Shown here: positions 26,031 through 34,846 of the stretch, one piece after another
How the letters are laid out: each line of letters begins with the position of its first letter
Numbering within the stretch: the stretch's first letter is position 1
NCBI GenBank assembly: GCA_045576455.1
Contig: JAZNGM010000001.1
Coordinates: 434,001-498,000 of the forward strand
Reading direction: 5' to 3'
DNA from: RGIG4034 sp045576455
Lineage (GTDB): Bacteria; Bacillota; Clostridia; Lachnospirales; Lachnospiraceae
DNA: 64,000 nucleotides
Translations under genes and position numbers: made by a program
The notes under the pieces: model-generated
Told to the model about the DNA's origin: nothing
Databases searched by the model: none
What the model saw: only the letters and a program-made list of their open reading frames with translations

Positions 26031-26705
26031 ATGGAAGCATATAAGCAGGAATTTATTGAGTTTATGGTAGACAGCCAGGTGTTGAAATTTGGAGAGTTTA
26101 CTTTAAAGAGTGGAAGAAAGTCACCATTCTTTATGAATGCGGGAGCATATGTAACAGGAAGCCAGCTTATGAAGCTTGGAGAATACTATGCAAAGGCAAT
26201 ACATGATAAATACGGAGATGATTTTGATGTGTTGTTTGGACCTGCATATAAAGGAATTCCGCTTTCAGTAGCAACCGTAATTGCTTTTTCCAAGCTTTAT
26301 GGCAAGGAAATCCGTTATTGTTCTAACAGAAAAGAATTGAAGGATCACGGCGATGTGGGAATTCTTCTCGGAAGTAAGTTAAAAGACGGTGATAAAGTCG
26401 TTATTATCGAAGACGTTACAACAAGCGGAAAGTCTATTGAAGAAACCTTCCCAATTATTCAGTCCCAGGCTAATGTGGAGATTATCGGCCTTATGGTTTC
26501 ATTAAACAGAATGGAACGCGGAAAAGGTGATAAGGGAGCTTTGGATGAAATTAAAGAGCTTTACGGATTCGAGACAAATGCTATCGTAACCATGGCAGAA
26601 GTGGTTGAACATTTGTATAATAAGCCGTATAATGGGAATGTATTAATTGATGATGCAACTAAGAAAGCTATAGATGCATATTATGAAGAATATGGTATTA
26701 AATAG
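26031..26705 (+). CDS. pyrE: Orotate phosphoribosyltransferase
   Basis: A 224-residue enzyme that joins orotate and PRPP to give OMP, the step before PyrF. The PRPP-binding loop is DKVVIIEDVTTSGKSIEE, and the orotate site is in FTLKSGRKSPFFMNAG. The length and order match the longer PyrE form of Clostridia. AGGAGG precedes ATG 26031 by 11 bases. It is separated from pyrF by 11 kb. The small membrane-protein gene follows at 23 bases, so pyrE heads the 26-29.4 kb operon. Confidence 0.96.
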   Translation: MEAYKQEFIEFMVDSQVLKFGEFTLKSGRKSPFFMNAGAYVTGSQLMKLGEYYAKAIHDKYGDDFDVLFGPAYKGIPLSVATVIAFSKLYGKEIRYCSNRKELKDHGDVGILLGSKLKDGDKVVIIEDVTTSGKSIEETFPIIQSQANVEIIGLMVSLNRMERGKGDKGALDEIKELYGFETNAIVTMAEVVEHLYNKPYNGNVLIDDATKKAIDAYYEEYGIK

Positions 26706-26728
26706 TTGTGGGTATTATGGAGGTAAGC

Positions 26729-26881
26729 ATGGAAGAGAGAACATATAAGCAGATGGGAAGATCCGGCGGATTTTCACTGGCATGTGGAATTGTTGCTATA
26801 GTTGCAGGTATTGCGGCAGGAGTGCTCCTTATAATCAGCGGGGCAAAGCTTCTTGCACAGAGATCAAAAATTATGTTTTAG
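26729..26881 (+). CDS. Small single-pass membrane protein
   Basis: A 50-residue protein starting MEERTYKQMGRSGGFS, then one hydrophobic helix (about residues 16-40, rich in Ala/Ile/Val/Gly) and a short basic tail. GGAGG lies 5 bases before ATG 26729 and the frame ends at TAG 26879-26881. It sits 23 bases after pyrE and is followed by a strong hairpin and then a larger membrane-protein gene. Its function is unknown; it may partner the next protein. Confidence 0.7.
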   Translation: MEERTYKQMGRSGGFSLACGIVAIVAGIAAGVLLIISGAKLLAQRSKIMF

Positions 26882-26887
26882 TCAGGG

Positions 26888-26910
26888 TGGGCATTCTTCG
26901 TGAATGCCCA
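26888..26910 (+). promoter_or_regulatory. UUCG-type intercistronic hairpin
   Basis: TGGGCATTC pairs perfectly with GAATGCCCA around a TTCGT loop. No T-run follows, so it is more likely an mRNA processing or stabilising element between two genes than a terminator. Confidence 0.6.
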
Positions 26911-26940
26911 TTTAAGATGTTGGACTTATTTGGAGGAAGT

Positions 26941-27309
26941 ATGCAGAACGGTGAAAACCATGTACAGAAGAAGCCTAAAAGAAGAGAATACAGACATGGC
27001 AATCATATGTTTACGACGAGATCGCATTCCATGCATGGAATAATGTCGGTTATTCTTGCTGTTATTGAACTTGTATCAATAACCTTGGCGGTTATATTGA
27101 CTTTTTACAGAGGCGGAGAGGCACCGCTTCAGTATGGCACGGTGCTCCTTATGTGTACGATTTTTGCCGTAATCGGTATAGGCGTGGGCATTTATGCGAA
27201 AATGCAGAAAGACAAGTATTATGTGAGTGCTTACGTGGGGATAATATTAAATGCATTATCACTGGTAATTATTAGTATGATTTTATATGCAGGAGCTTAT
27301 GGAATATGA
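26941..27309 (+). CDS. DUF6142-like integral membrane protein
   Basis: A 122-residue membrane protein with a basic N-terminus (KKPKRREYRHGNHMFTTRSH) and three hydrophobic helices at about residues 35-57, 66-86 and 95-118. It resembles the DUF6142 proteins found beside pyrE and aminopeptidase genes in Lachnospiraceae; this is recognition by eye. ATG 26941 with GGAGG immediately upstream is chosen; the frame is open from 26782 inside the previous gene region but in another frame from it. Its TGA overlaps the aminopeptidase ATG by 4 bases, so the two are coupled. Confidence 0.7.
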   Translation: MQNGENHVQKKPKRREYRHGNHMFTTRSHSMHGIMSVILAVIELVSITLAVILTFYRGGEAPLQYGTVLLMCTIFAVIGIGVGIYAKMQKDKYYVSAYVGIILNALSLVIISMILYAGAYGI

Positions 27310-29378
27310 TGGAACGTTATGAACTTGCAACAGAGAGAATAAAGGAAATTGCAGAGAGTAAAGAGTATGCCGGTATGAAGGTAGAGTATGCTCCGTATTT
27401 TGAAATGCTTTCCGTGTGGTGCAAAAAATTAGTTGAAGTCAGTGAAAGAATAGATAACAACGGGTTTGCTGATGCAAAAACAGAGGAACTTGCAGCGTTA
27501 AATAAAGAACTTTATCAAGATGTTCTTCCTGATCATTATGCTTTTAGCTATGCAAATCCGGAATATGCCGTTAAGCAATTTGGTCTTGATATGGGACAGT
27601 TGCTTTCTTTTTGTTATGTGGAATTAAGAAGCCAGATAGAAACGGTTTTTGAAGGAAAAAAAGAGGAACTGTTAATACATCTTGAAATGTTTTTGGAGGT
27701 TTACGGCTACTTTAAAACTTGTTGTGAGGAAGGGTGTACCCCAAAAGCGGAAGAAGTACAGGAAATACTGTATTGGTTTGTCCATGATTACGTGGAAGAT
27801 ATGATGACCCAAAGAGTCAAAGAGCAGGTAGATGCTTCATACGACTTTGCGGCAAAGATAATCATGGAAAGCGATTTCTCGGATACGGCGTATCTGTACC
27901 GATACGGAGAGTATGTAAGTGATTCACAGTTGAAGACCGCATCATATATTAATTCGTTGCCGGAGAAAACTATCGCCGTAATGGCGGATACCTTTACGGA
28001 AGGCTATCGTAAAGGCTTTGAACTGGCGGGGATTGACCTTTCTAAAAAGGAAACTGTCAATATAAGATATTGTCTTGGATTTGAACGTGTTATAAGAAAA
28101 GCAATCATGAATTTTAAAGAGCTTGGTTTAAAACCGACGATATACCGGGCGGCATCTAATATTTTTTCAAAACGAGGTGTGCTGAAAATCGGTTATTATG
28201 GCGGCATAGCAAATAAGCAGATGGATTACGACCATAAAGACGATGCGGCACTTTTTATGGACCAGCGTTATATTAACCGTAAAAAAGAAGCGTTAAAAGC
28301 TGCATATGAAGCATATAAGGAGCAGGCGTCAAAGCATGCGGGGCCGGCGTGTATGGAAATCTTTGGTGAAGCGCAGTTTGAGCCTGTTAACAAGCCGGAG
28401 GCCGTAAATATGACGGAAAAGCAACAACAGCTTGCAGCATCCTACCAGATATACTCGACTCAAACAGTCAATGAATATATAAAAGGGGATGAGCGAAGTT
28501 TTACGATTATTGCGTTCCCGGTGCCGGAAATCGGTGAGAATTTTGAACAGATGTTTGATGAGATCATTAAGATAAATACGCTGGATTACGAGCAGTATGC
28601 CACAATACAGGGAAAGATTATCGATACCCTGGATGAGGCATATAAAGTGGTTGTGACAGGTGCGTTAGATAATAGAACCCATATGGAAATCATGCTCCGT
28701 GAGTTGACTGATCCGGTAAAAGAGACAAAATTTGAGAATTGTGTGGCTGATGTCAATATTCCGGTAGGTGAAGTGTTCACATCTCCGGTCTTAAAAGGCA
28801 CGAATGGTGTGCTCCATGTTAAAGAAGTGTATCTTGATGAGCTTAAATATGAGAATCTGGAAATAGAATTTGCGGATGGCATGGTGACGAAGTATAGCTG
28901 TAATAATTTTGCGTCGCCGGAGGAAAACAGAAAATTCATTAAGGATAATGTTCTTTTCCATCATGATACCCTGCCTATCGGGGAATTTGCCATAGGAACC
29001 AATACGACGGCGTATGTTGCTGCGCAGAAATACAACATGTTTGACAAACTGCCTATTTTGATTGCCGAGAAGATGGGACCTCATTTTGCGGTAGGGGATA
29101 CCTGTTATTCCCATTCGGAAGATAACCGCGTATACAATCCTGACGGCAAGGAAATTATCGCAAAAGATAATGAAATATCGCAAAAGAGAAATTCAAATCC
29201 GCAGGAAGCGTATTTTGGATGCCATACGGATATTACCATTCCGTATAATGAACTTGCGGATGTAATCGCCGTAAAAAAGGACGAAACACATGTGTACATT
29301 ATTAAGGATGGCAGATTTGTGTTGGAAGGTTGTGAAGCGTTGAATGAGCCTTTTGAGAATTTGAATAGCGCAAAGTAA
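27306..29378 (+). CDS. M29-family aminopeptidase with long N-terminal extension
   Basis: A 690-residue protein whose C-terminal ~400 residues are an M29 (AmpS/AmpT-type) metallo-aminopeptidase. The dinuclear metal ligands can be placed: Glu in VGEVFTSP, Glu in IGEFAIGTN, His in GPHFAVGD with the nearby Tyr in TCYSH, and His/Asp in GCHTDI. It trims N-terminal residues from peptides in the cytosol. M29 enzymes are usually ~400-420 residues, so the first ~285 residues are an added helical domain of unknown role. It overlaps the preceding membrane gene by 4 bases. A terminator follows. Confidence 0.88.
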   Translation: MMERYELATERIKEIAESKEYAGMKVEYAPYFEMLSVWCKKLVEVSERIDNNGFADAKTEELAALNKELYQDVLPDHYAFSYANPEYAVKQFGLDMGQLLSFCYVELRSQIETVFEGKKEELLIHLEMFLEVYGYFKTCCEEGCTPKAEEVQEILYWFVHDYVEDMMTQRVKEQVDASYDFAAKIIMESDFSDTAYLYRYGEYVSDSQLKTASYINSLPEKTIAVMADTFTEGYRKGFELAGIDLSKKETVNIRYCLGFERVIRKAIMNFKELGLKPTIYRAASNIFSKRGVLKIGYYGGIANKQMDYDHKDDAALFMDQRYINRKKEALKAAYEAYKEQASKHAGPACMEIFGEAQFEPVNKPEAVNMTEKQQQLAASYQIYSTQTVNEYIKGDERSFTIIAFPVPEIGENFEQMFDEIIKINTLDYEQYATIQGKIIDTLDEAYKVVVTGALDNRTHMEIMLRELTDPVKETKFENCVADVNIPVGEVFTSPVLKGTNGVLHVKEVYLDELKYENLEIEFADGMVTKYSCNNFASPEENRKFIKDNVLFHHDTLPIGEFAIGTNTTAYVAAQKYNMFDKLPILIAEKMGPHFAVGDTCYSHSEDNRVYNPDGKEIIAKDNEISQKRNSNPQEAYFGCHTDITIPYNELADVIAVKKDETHVYIIKDGRFVLEGCEALNEPFENLNSAK

Positions 29379-29413
29379 TACTTTTGCCTAGAAAATATAT
29401 AATAATTAGGATA

Positions 29414-29453
29414 AAATTGGTGCGATTGACAGTTGCACCAATTTGCTTTTTTT
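29414..29453 (+). terminator. Terminator between the aminopeptidase gene and purE
   Basis: AAATTGGTGC pairs perfectly with GCACCAATTT, followed by GCTTTTTTT. Confidence 0.93.
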
Positions 29454-29498
29454 AGTAGAATGAAACAGAGTATATATAAACATTTTAGGAGGAACAAA

Positions 29499-30008
29499 AT
29501 GGCAACAGTTGGTATTGTGATGGGCAGCGATTCTGATATGCCTGTTATGGCAAAGGCTGCAGATGTATTAGAGGAACTCGGAATTTCATATGAAATGAAG
29601 ATTATTTCAGCACACAGGGAACCGGATGTCTTTTTTGAATATGCTAATACAGCAGAGGAGAAGGGATTTAAGGTAATTATTGCGGGAGCAGGAATGGCAG
29701 CACACCTTCCGGGTATGTGCGCAGCGATTTTCCCAATGCCGGTAATCGGAATTCCAATGCATACAACTTCACTCGGAGGAAGAGATTCCTTATATTCTAT
29801 CGTTCAGATGCCTTCCGGAATACCGGTTGCAACAGTTGCGATTAACGGCGGAGCCAATGCAGGTATTTTGGCAGCAAAGATTCTTGCTACAAGTGATGAA
29901 AAATTACTTGCCAAGTTAAAAGAGTATACGAAAAACCTTAAGGAAAGCGTTCAGGCAAAGGATGCGCGTCTTCAGGAAATCGGCTATAAGAAGTACATGG
30001 AAAAGTAA
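29499..30008 (+). CDS. purE: N5-carboxyaminoimidazole ribonucleotide mutase
   Basis: A 169-residue PurE, normal length. It converts carboxyaminoimidazole ribonucleotide (or AIR plus CO2 in class II forms) to CAIR in purine synthesis. The active-site motifs GSDSD near the start, SAHREPD, and GAGMAAHLPG followed by PVIGIPMHTTSLGG are intact. ATG 29499 has AGGAGG 7 bases upstream; a longer frame from 29433 overlaps the terminator and is not used. No purK is adjacent. It is the first gene of purE-purM-purN-purD. Confidence 0.95.
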   Translation: MATVGIVMGSDSDMPVMAKAADVLEELGISYEMKIISAHREPDVFFEYANTAEEKGFKVIIAGAGMAAHLPGMCAAIFPMPVIGIPMHTTSLGGRDSLYSIVQMPSGIPVATVAINGGANAGILAAKILATSDEKLLAKLKEYTKNLKESVQAKDARLQEIGYKKYMEK

Positions 30009-30064
30009 AATGATTAGATAATCATAAACCAATACATAAACATAATGAGAATGGAGAAAACAAA

Positions 30065-31090
30065 ATGGATTACAAGAGTGCAGGCGTTGATATCGAGGCA
30101 GGATATCAGTCAGTAGAACTGATGAAGAAGTATGTAAAGGAGACGATGCGTCCGGAAGTACTTGGCGGTCTCGGTGGATTTTCAGGAGCATTTTCACTTG
30201 AAAAATTTAAAGATATGGAGAAACCAACCCTTGTTTCGGGAACAGACGGTGTCGGAACGAAGTTAAAACTTGCTTTTTTAATGGACAAGCACGATACGGT
30301 AGGTATCGATTGTGTTGCAATGTGTGTTAATGATATTGCATGTGCAGGTGGTGAACCGTTATTCTTCCTTGACTATATTGCATGTGGTAAGAATTATCCG
30401 GAGAAGATTGCAACTATCGTTAAGGGTGTGGCAGAAGGCTGTAAGCAGTCAGAAGCAGCTTTAATCGGTGGTGAAACTGCAGAAATGCCGGGCTTCTATC
30501 CGGTAGACGAGTATGACCTTGCCGGTTTTGCGGTAGGTATTGTAGATGAGAAGAACTTAATTACAGGTAAAGACTTAAAAGCAGGCGATGTCTTAATCGG
30601 TATTGCTTCAAGCGGTGTACATAGTAATGGTTTTTCACTAGTGCGTAAGGTGTTTGATGTTAATAAAGAAAACCTCAACGTTTATTATGATGAACTTGGC
30701 AAAACACTTGGAGAAGCACTTTTGGCACCTACCAAGATTTATGTTAAGACATTAAAGAATATTAAAAAAGCCGGTGTAACAATTAAGGCTTGCAGCCATA
30801 TTACGGGTGGCGGATTCTATGAAAATATTCCGAGAATGCTTCCGGACGGAATCCGTGCGGTTGTTAAGAAGGACAGCTATGAAGTACCGGCTATCTTCAA
30901 ACTTTTACAGAAGACAGGCAATATCGATGAAGAAATGATGTACAATACCTTTAACATGGGTATCGGTATGATGATTGCCGTAGATGAAAAAGATGTAGAT
31001 ACAGTACTTAAGGCAATTGCAGAAAGCGGCGAAACAGCATATGTAGTCGGTAAGACGGAAAACGGTGAAAAAGGAGTAACTGTATGCTAA
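30065..31090 (+). CDS. purM: Phosphoribosylformylglycinamidine cyclo-ligase (AIR synthetase)
   Basis: A 341-residue PurM that closes the imidazole ring of AIR using ATP. Motifs include the SGTDGVGTKLKLA nucleotide-binding segment, the catalytic MCVNDIACAGGEPLFFLDY region, GGETAEMPGFY and the C-terminal HITGGGFYENIPRML. Its ATG at 30065 follows GGAGA. It overlaps purN by 7 bases, so the two are translationally coupled. Length and domain order are normal. Confidence 0.96.
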   Translation: MDYKSAGVDIEAGYQSVELMKKYVKETMRPEVLGGLGGFSGAFSLEKFKDMEKPTLVSGTDGVGTKLKLAFLMDKHDTVGIDCVAMCVNDIACAGGEPLFFLDYIACGKNYPEKIATIVKGVAEGCKQSEAALIGGETAEMPGFYPVDEYDLAGFAVGIVDEKNLITGKDLKAGDVLIGIASSGVHSNGFSLVRKVFDVNKENLNVYYDELGKTLGEALLAPTKIYVKTLKNIKKAGVTIKACSHITGGGFYENIPRMLPDGIRAVVKKDSYEVPAIFKLLQKTGNIDEEMMYNTFNMGIGMMIAVDEKDVDTVLKAIAESGETAYVVGKTENGEKGVTVC

Positions 31091-31674
31091 AAATAGCGGT
31101 ATGTGTATCCGGCGGCGGAACCAATCTGCAAGCGATTATTGATGCTATTGTTAATGATGAACTTAAAAATGTGTGTATTGTAGGTGTCATCAGCAATAAC
31201 AAGAATGCATATGCCCTTACAAGAGCTGAAAATAACGGAATTCCGAATAAATGCATTTCTCCGAAAGACTATGCAAGCCGGGAAGAATTTAATGAAGCCC
31301 TGTTGGAAGGGGTTAAGGAATACCGCCCTGATCTTGTAGTATTGGCAGGATTTTTGGTGGCGATTCCGGGTGCAATGATAGAAGCGTATAGAGGAAAGAT
31401 TATAAATATACATCCATCCCTTATCCCGTCGTTTTGCGGTGTGGGATATTATGGGTTGAAGGTACACGAAGCAGTCTTAAAGCGTGGCGTAAAAGTAACG
31501 GGAGCTACGGTTCATTATGTGGATGAAGGTATTGATACCGGTGAAATTATTATGCAGAAGGCTGTAGAAGTTGAAGCGTCCGATACACCGGAGGTGCTTC
31601 AGCGAAGAGTTATGGAACAGGCAGAGTGGATTATTCTGCCAAAAGCAATACAGAAAATTGCAGATGAAGAATAA
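31084..31674 (+). CDS. purN: Phosphoribosylglycinamide formyltransferase
   Basis: A 196-residue PurN that transfers a formyl group from 10-formyl-THF to GAR. The N-terminal VCVSGGGTNLQAIIDAI motif binds the substrate; the catalytic Asn-His-Asp set is in INIHPSLIPSF and VDEGIDTGEII. A slight oddity is SFCGVGYYGLKVHEAV in place of the more usual GAHGL form, which is common in Clostridia. It overlaps purM upstream and precedes purD by 21 bases. Confidence 0.95.
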   Translation: MLKIAVCVSGGGTNLQAIIDAIVNDELKNVCIVGVISNNKNAYALTRAENNGIPNKCISPKDYASREEFNEALLEGVKEYRPDLVVLAGFLVAIPGAMIEAYRGKIINIHPSLIPSFCGVGYYGLKVHEAVLKRGVKVTGATVHYVDEGIDTGEIIMQKAVEVEASDTPEVLQRRVMEQAEWIILPKAIQKIADEE

Positions 31675-31695
31675 TAAGAAAGGCATGATGGTAAC

Positions 31696-32967
31696 ATGAA
31701 AGTACTGATTGTTGGTAGTGGCGGAAGAGAGCATGCAATTGCAATGAGCGTTGCAAAGAGCAGCAAAGTTAATAAGATATATTGTGCACCGGGTAACGGT
31801 GGAATAGCAGGGATTGCGGAATGTGTCCCAATCGGAGCTATGGAATTTGATAAATTAGTAGATTTTTCAAAAGAAAATGCAATAGACCTTGTTATAGTAG
31901 GAATGGACGATCCGCTGGTGGGCGGTTTGGTAGATGAACTTGAAAAAGCCGGCATCCGTACTTTCGGACCGAGAAAGAATGCCGCTATTCTTGAAGGAAG
32001 TAAAGCTTTTTCTAAAGATTTAATGCAAAAATACGGCATACCTACCGCAGCGTATGCAAATTTTGAAAACCCGGAGGATGCACTTGCATATCTTGAAACC
32101 TCTAAGTATCCTATCGTACTTAAAGCAGACGGACTTGCTCTTGGAAAAGGCGTGCTTATCTGCAATACAAAGCAGGAGGCAATGGAAGGCGTACGTGCCA
32201 TTATGCAGGACAAGCAGTTTGGCAGTGCCGGCAATAAAATGGTTATAGAAGAGTTTATGACAGGGCGCGAAGTAAGTGTATTATCTTTTGTAGATGGAAA
32301 AACCATTAAGACCATGACTTCCGCACAGGATCATAAGCGTGCAAAAGACAATGACGAGGGACTTAATACCGGAGGTATGGGTACTTTCTCACCAAGTCCT
32401 TTCTATACACCGGAAGTAGATGAATTCTGTAAAAAGCATATATACCAGAAAACCGTCGATGCAATGCGTGCGGAAGGAAGAGAATTTAAAGGTATTATTT
32501 TCTTTGGTTTAATGCTTACACCGGAAGGTCCGAAGGTACTTGAATATAATGCAAGATTCGGCGATCCTGAAACACAGGTAGTTCTTCCGAGAATGAAAAA
32601 TGATATTATTGACGTTATTGAAGCATGTATAGACGGCAAGCTTGATGAAGTGGATGTGACATTTGAGGATAATGCGGCAGTGTGCGTTGTTCTTGCATCA
32701 GACGGTTATCCGCTTGCTTATGAAAAAGGCTTTGAAATTTCAGGTCTTGAAAATTTTGACGGTAAAGAAGATTACTATTGTTTTCATGCCGGTACTAAAC
32801 TTGCAGATGGCAAGATAGTAACAAACGGCGGAAGAGTTCTTGGTGTTACAGCTAAAGGAAAAGACCTAAAAGAGGCCCGTGCCAACGCATATGAAGCTAC
32901 CAAATGGGTTTCATTTGCAAATAAATATATGAGAAATGATATCGGTCGTGCAATCGACGAAGCATAA
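31696..32967 (+). CDS. purD: Phosphoribosylamine-glycine ligase (GAR synthetase)
   Basis: A 423-residue ATP-grasp enzyme that links phosphoribosylamine and glycine. Visible motifs are the N-terminal VLIVGSGGREHAIA, the ATP-grasp core PIVLKADGLALGKGV and the metal-binding LEYNARFGDPETQ. The C-terminal rudimentary-hybrid domain ends in AYEATKWVSFANKYMRNDIG. It is the last gene of the purE-M-N-D operon. An unrelated zinc-ribbon gene starts 23 bases later, so readthrough transcription is possible. Confidence 0.96.
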   Translation: MKVLIVGSGGREHAIAMSVAKSSKVNKIYCAPGNGGIAGIAECVPIGAMEFDKLVDFSKENAIDLVIVGMDDPLVGGLVDELEKAGIRTFGPRKNAAILEGSKAFSKDLMQKYGIPTAAYANFENPEDALAYLETSKYPIVLKADGLALGKGVLICNTKQEAMEGVRAIMQDKQFGSAGNKMVIEEFMTGREVSVLSFVDGKTIKTMTSAQDHKRAKDNDEGLNTGGMGTFSPSPFYTPEVDEFCKKHIYQKTVDAMRAEGREFKGIIFFGLMLTPEGPKVLEYNARFGDPETQVVLPRMKNDIIDVIEACIDGKLDEVDVTFEDNAAVCVVLASDGYPLAYEKGFEISGLENFDGKEDYYCFHAGTKLADGKIVTNGGRVLGVTAKGKDLKEARANAYEATKWVSFANKYMRNDIGRAIDEA

Positions 32968-32990
32968 TCATACAAATTGGGGGTTTTTCA

Positions 32991-33443
32991 ATGGATGGAT
33001 TAGGATTTGATATGAACCCTTATCATATTCCTTACTACTGCAGTAAGTGTAAGGGGGTTATGGTATTTAAGGGTGTAGGTGAATATCAGTGTGAAGAATG
33101 CAAAAATATTGAATATGATGATTTTGGAAAGGTCAGACTTTATATTGAGACGCATCGTGGGGCTAATGCTGTACAGATTGAGGCAGCAACCGGAGTTACC
33201 CAGAAGACAATCCGTCTTATGTTAAAGGAAAACCGGCTGGAAATATCATCGGAAAGTAAGGCTTTCTTACATTGTGAAATGTGTCAGGCTGCCATTAGAT
33301 CAGGGCGTTTATGTGCATCCTGCGAAAAAGCATTCCACGAAAGATTGGAAGACAGCAATAGAAAGAAAATGAAAATGGCAGGCTTTGCAACGGAAAATAA
33401 ACAGGATGCAAGAGGTGCCAGAAGATTCAACAGAGAAGATTAG
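32991..33443 (+). CDS. Zinc-ribbon/HTH protein resembling YvyF (TIGR03826-like)
   Basis: A 150-residue protein with an N-terminal zinc ribbon (CSKCKGVMVF ... CEEC), a MerR-like helix-turn-helix (GANAVQIEAATGVTQKTIRL), and a second zinc knuckle (CEMCQAAIRSGRLCASC) before a charged tail. The architecture matches YvyF-type proteins, annotated in flagellar operons of Bacillus, although no flagellar gene is in this window. GGGGG precedes ATG 32991. Its 3' end overlaps the long open frame of the next gene but not its preferred start. Confidence 0.75.
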   Translation: MDGLGFDMNPYHIPYYCSKCKGVMVFKGVGEYQCEECKNIEYDDFGKVRLYIETHRGANAVQIEAATGVTQKTIRLMLKENRLEISSESKAFLHCEMCQAAIRSGRLCASCEKAFHERLEDSNRKKMKMAGFATENKQDARGARRFNRED

Positions 33444-33462
33444 GGGAAAGAGGCGAAGACAG

Positions 33463-34824
33463 ATGAGAAGAAGAATCAAAGTACTTGTTATTGCGGTGTG
33501 CGTACTGGTAATGATGTTGGGGACAACCAGTATGGCTTATACCAATGTAATAGGAAAAGCCGGAAAAGGCGGTGCGAATATCCGTGCAAAAGCATCTACG
33601 AAGAGTGAAATTGTGGCAAGTATCGGTGCGTATCAGGAGATTACGCTGTGCGGCGAGGTACAGGGCGATGACGGCAAGATGTGGTATTTTGTTTATGTAG
33701 ATAAGAACAAAACAGGATATATCCGTTCTGATATTATTACAAACACAGGAGTTGCAGCAGGAGGAACGACTTCCGATGGCGCAGGCTCGGGTGGAGCAGG
33801 CTCAGGTGGCGAAACGACAAAACCGGGCGATGGACAGGGAGACGGCTCTACACCGGCTACGACATACAAATTGTCCATAGTAAGAGTAGGAACGGGAACT
33901 TTAGAACCTGAATTTTCACCGGATGTATTTGAATATACTTTAAAAGTAGATGAATCTGTAGAAAAAATTTCTGTTTATGCATTGTTGCAAAATGAAAATA
34001 AATCTTCTATTCCGGATGATGTGAATTTCCGCAATCTTGTACCGGGAGCAAATGACAGATACATTGAAGTGACGGGCACGGATGGTTCTAAGACAACGTA
34101 CCATTTTAATGTCATCAGAGGCGAAATTATTGATACGCCGGACGAACCGGTGACACCACCGGCTGATACGGAAACGCCGGAAGATACAGATAATAAGGAT
34201 GACGCTAAAGATGAGGAGCAAAAGAACCCATCGGCTACCAAAGACACGAATAAGAAAAAAGTGTACCTGGGCGGTTATAAATGGCTTATGATTTTTATGG
34301 TACTCGTTATTATTGCACTTGTTATGCTGGTGGTATATATGGCATTACAGATGCGTGACATGAGAGAACGTATTATTACGTTGGAACGCGAGAGACGTCG
34401 CCGTAAGAAAAAAGCAGCTGCACATAAAATAAGTGAAAACGATGAAACTAAGAGTGGGGATGATGCACAGTCTTCAAAACCACCGATGGTATCTATCTAT
34501 GATGTGCCGGGAGTAAAACCGTTTGATAAGCCGGAACTTGATTTGACAAAGAGTGAGAAGTTCGGACCTAAAAAGGATAATGTGACAGCACCGGTTGAAA
34601 CGGTTGAAACAATGGAAACAATGGAAACCGTTCATTCTATTGAAATAGATGATGAACTTGAGGACATCAAGGAAAGAGAAAGTGTGCTTTTGGAAAATCA
34701 GAATGCTTTAGGTACAACCGATAACGGAGGGGCTGAAAAAGCTGATTGGAAGCCTGTTAACTTCCTTTCTCCGGAGGACGATAGTGAAATCGAATTCCTC
34801 GATTTGGATGAAGATGAAAAATAA
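33463..34824 (+). CDS. SH3b and cadherin-like membrane protein
   Basis: A 453-residue membrane-anchored protein. The N-terminus has a hydrophobic signal or signal-anchor (RRRIKVLVIAVCVLVMMLG). A bacterial SH3 domain follows (about residues 35-90, GGANIRAKASTKSEIVASIG and GYIRSD), then a Gly/Ser/Thr linker, a cadherin-like beta-sandwich (about 130-210, FEYTLKVDES), a Pro/Thr/Asp-rich linker, a TM helix at about 268-292 (LMIFMVLVIIALVMLVVYMA) and a 160-residue charged cytosolic tail. It likely senses or binds cell wall. ATG 33463 with AAAGAGG upstream is preferred; the frame opens at 33385 inside the previous gene. It precedes clpC by 22 bases. Confidence 0.78.
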   Translation: MRRRIKVLVIAVCVLVMMLGTTSMAYTNVIGKAGKGGANIRAKASTKSEIVASIGAYQEITLCGEVQGDDGKMWYFVYVDKNKTGYIRSDIITNTGVAAGGTTSDGAGSGGAGSGGETTKPGDGQGDGSTPATTYKLSIVRVGTGTLEPEFSPDVFEYTLKVDESVEKISVYALLQNENKSSIPDDVNFRNLVPGANDRYIEVTGTDGSKTTYHFNVIRGEIIDTPDEPVTPPADTETPEDTDNKDDAKDEEQKNPSATKDTNKKKVYLGGYKWLMIFMVLVIIALVMLVVYMALQMRDMRERIITLERERRRRKKKAAAHKISENDETKSGDDAQSSKPPMVSIYDVPGVKPFDKPELDLTKSEKFGPKKDNVTAPVETVETMETMETVHSIEIDDELEDIKERESVLLENQNALGTTDNGGAEKADWKPVNFLSPEDDSEIEFLDLDEDEK

Positions 34825-34846
34825 GAAAAGTGGAAGGATGATGTAA

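Noticed and set aside
25810..26070. 86-codon gene before pyrE
   Set aside because: It contains the pyrE promoter and overlaps the pyrE start by 40 bases; composition is not gene-like.
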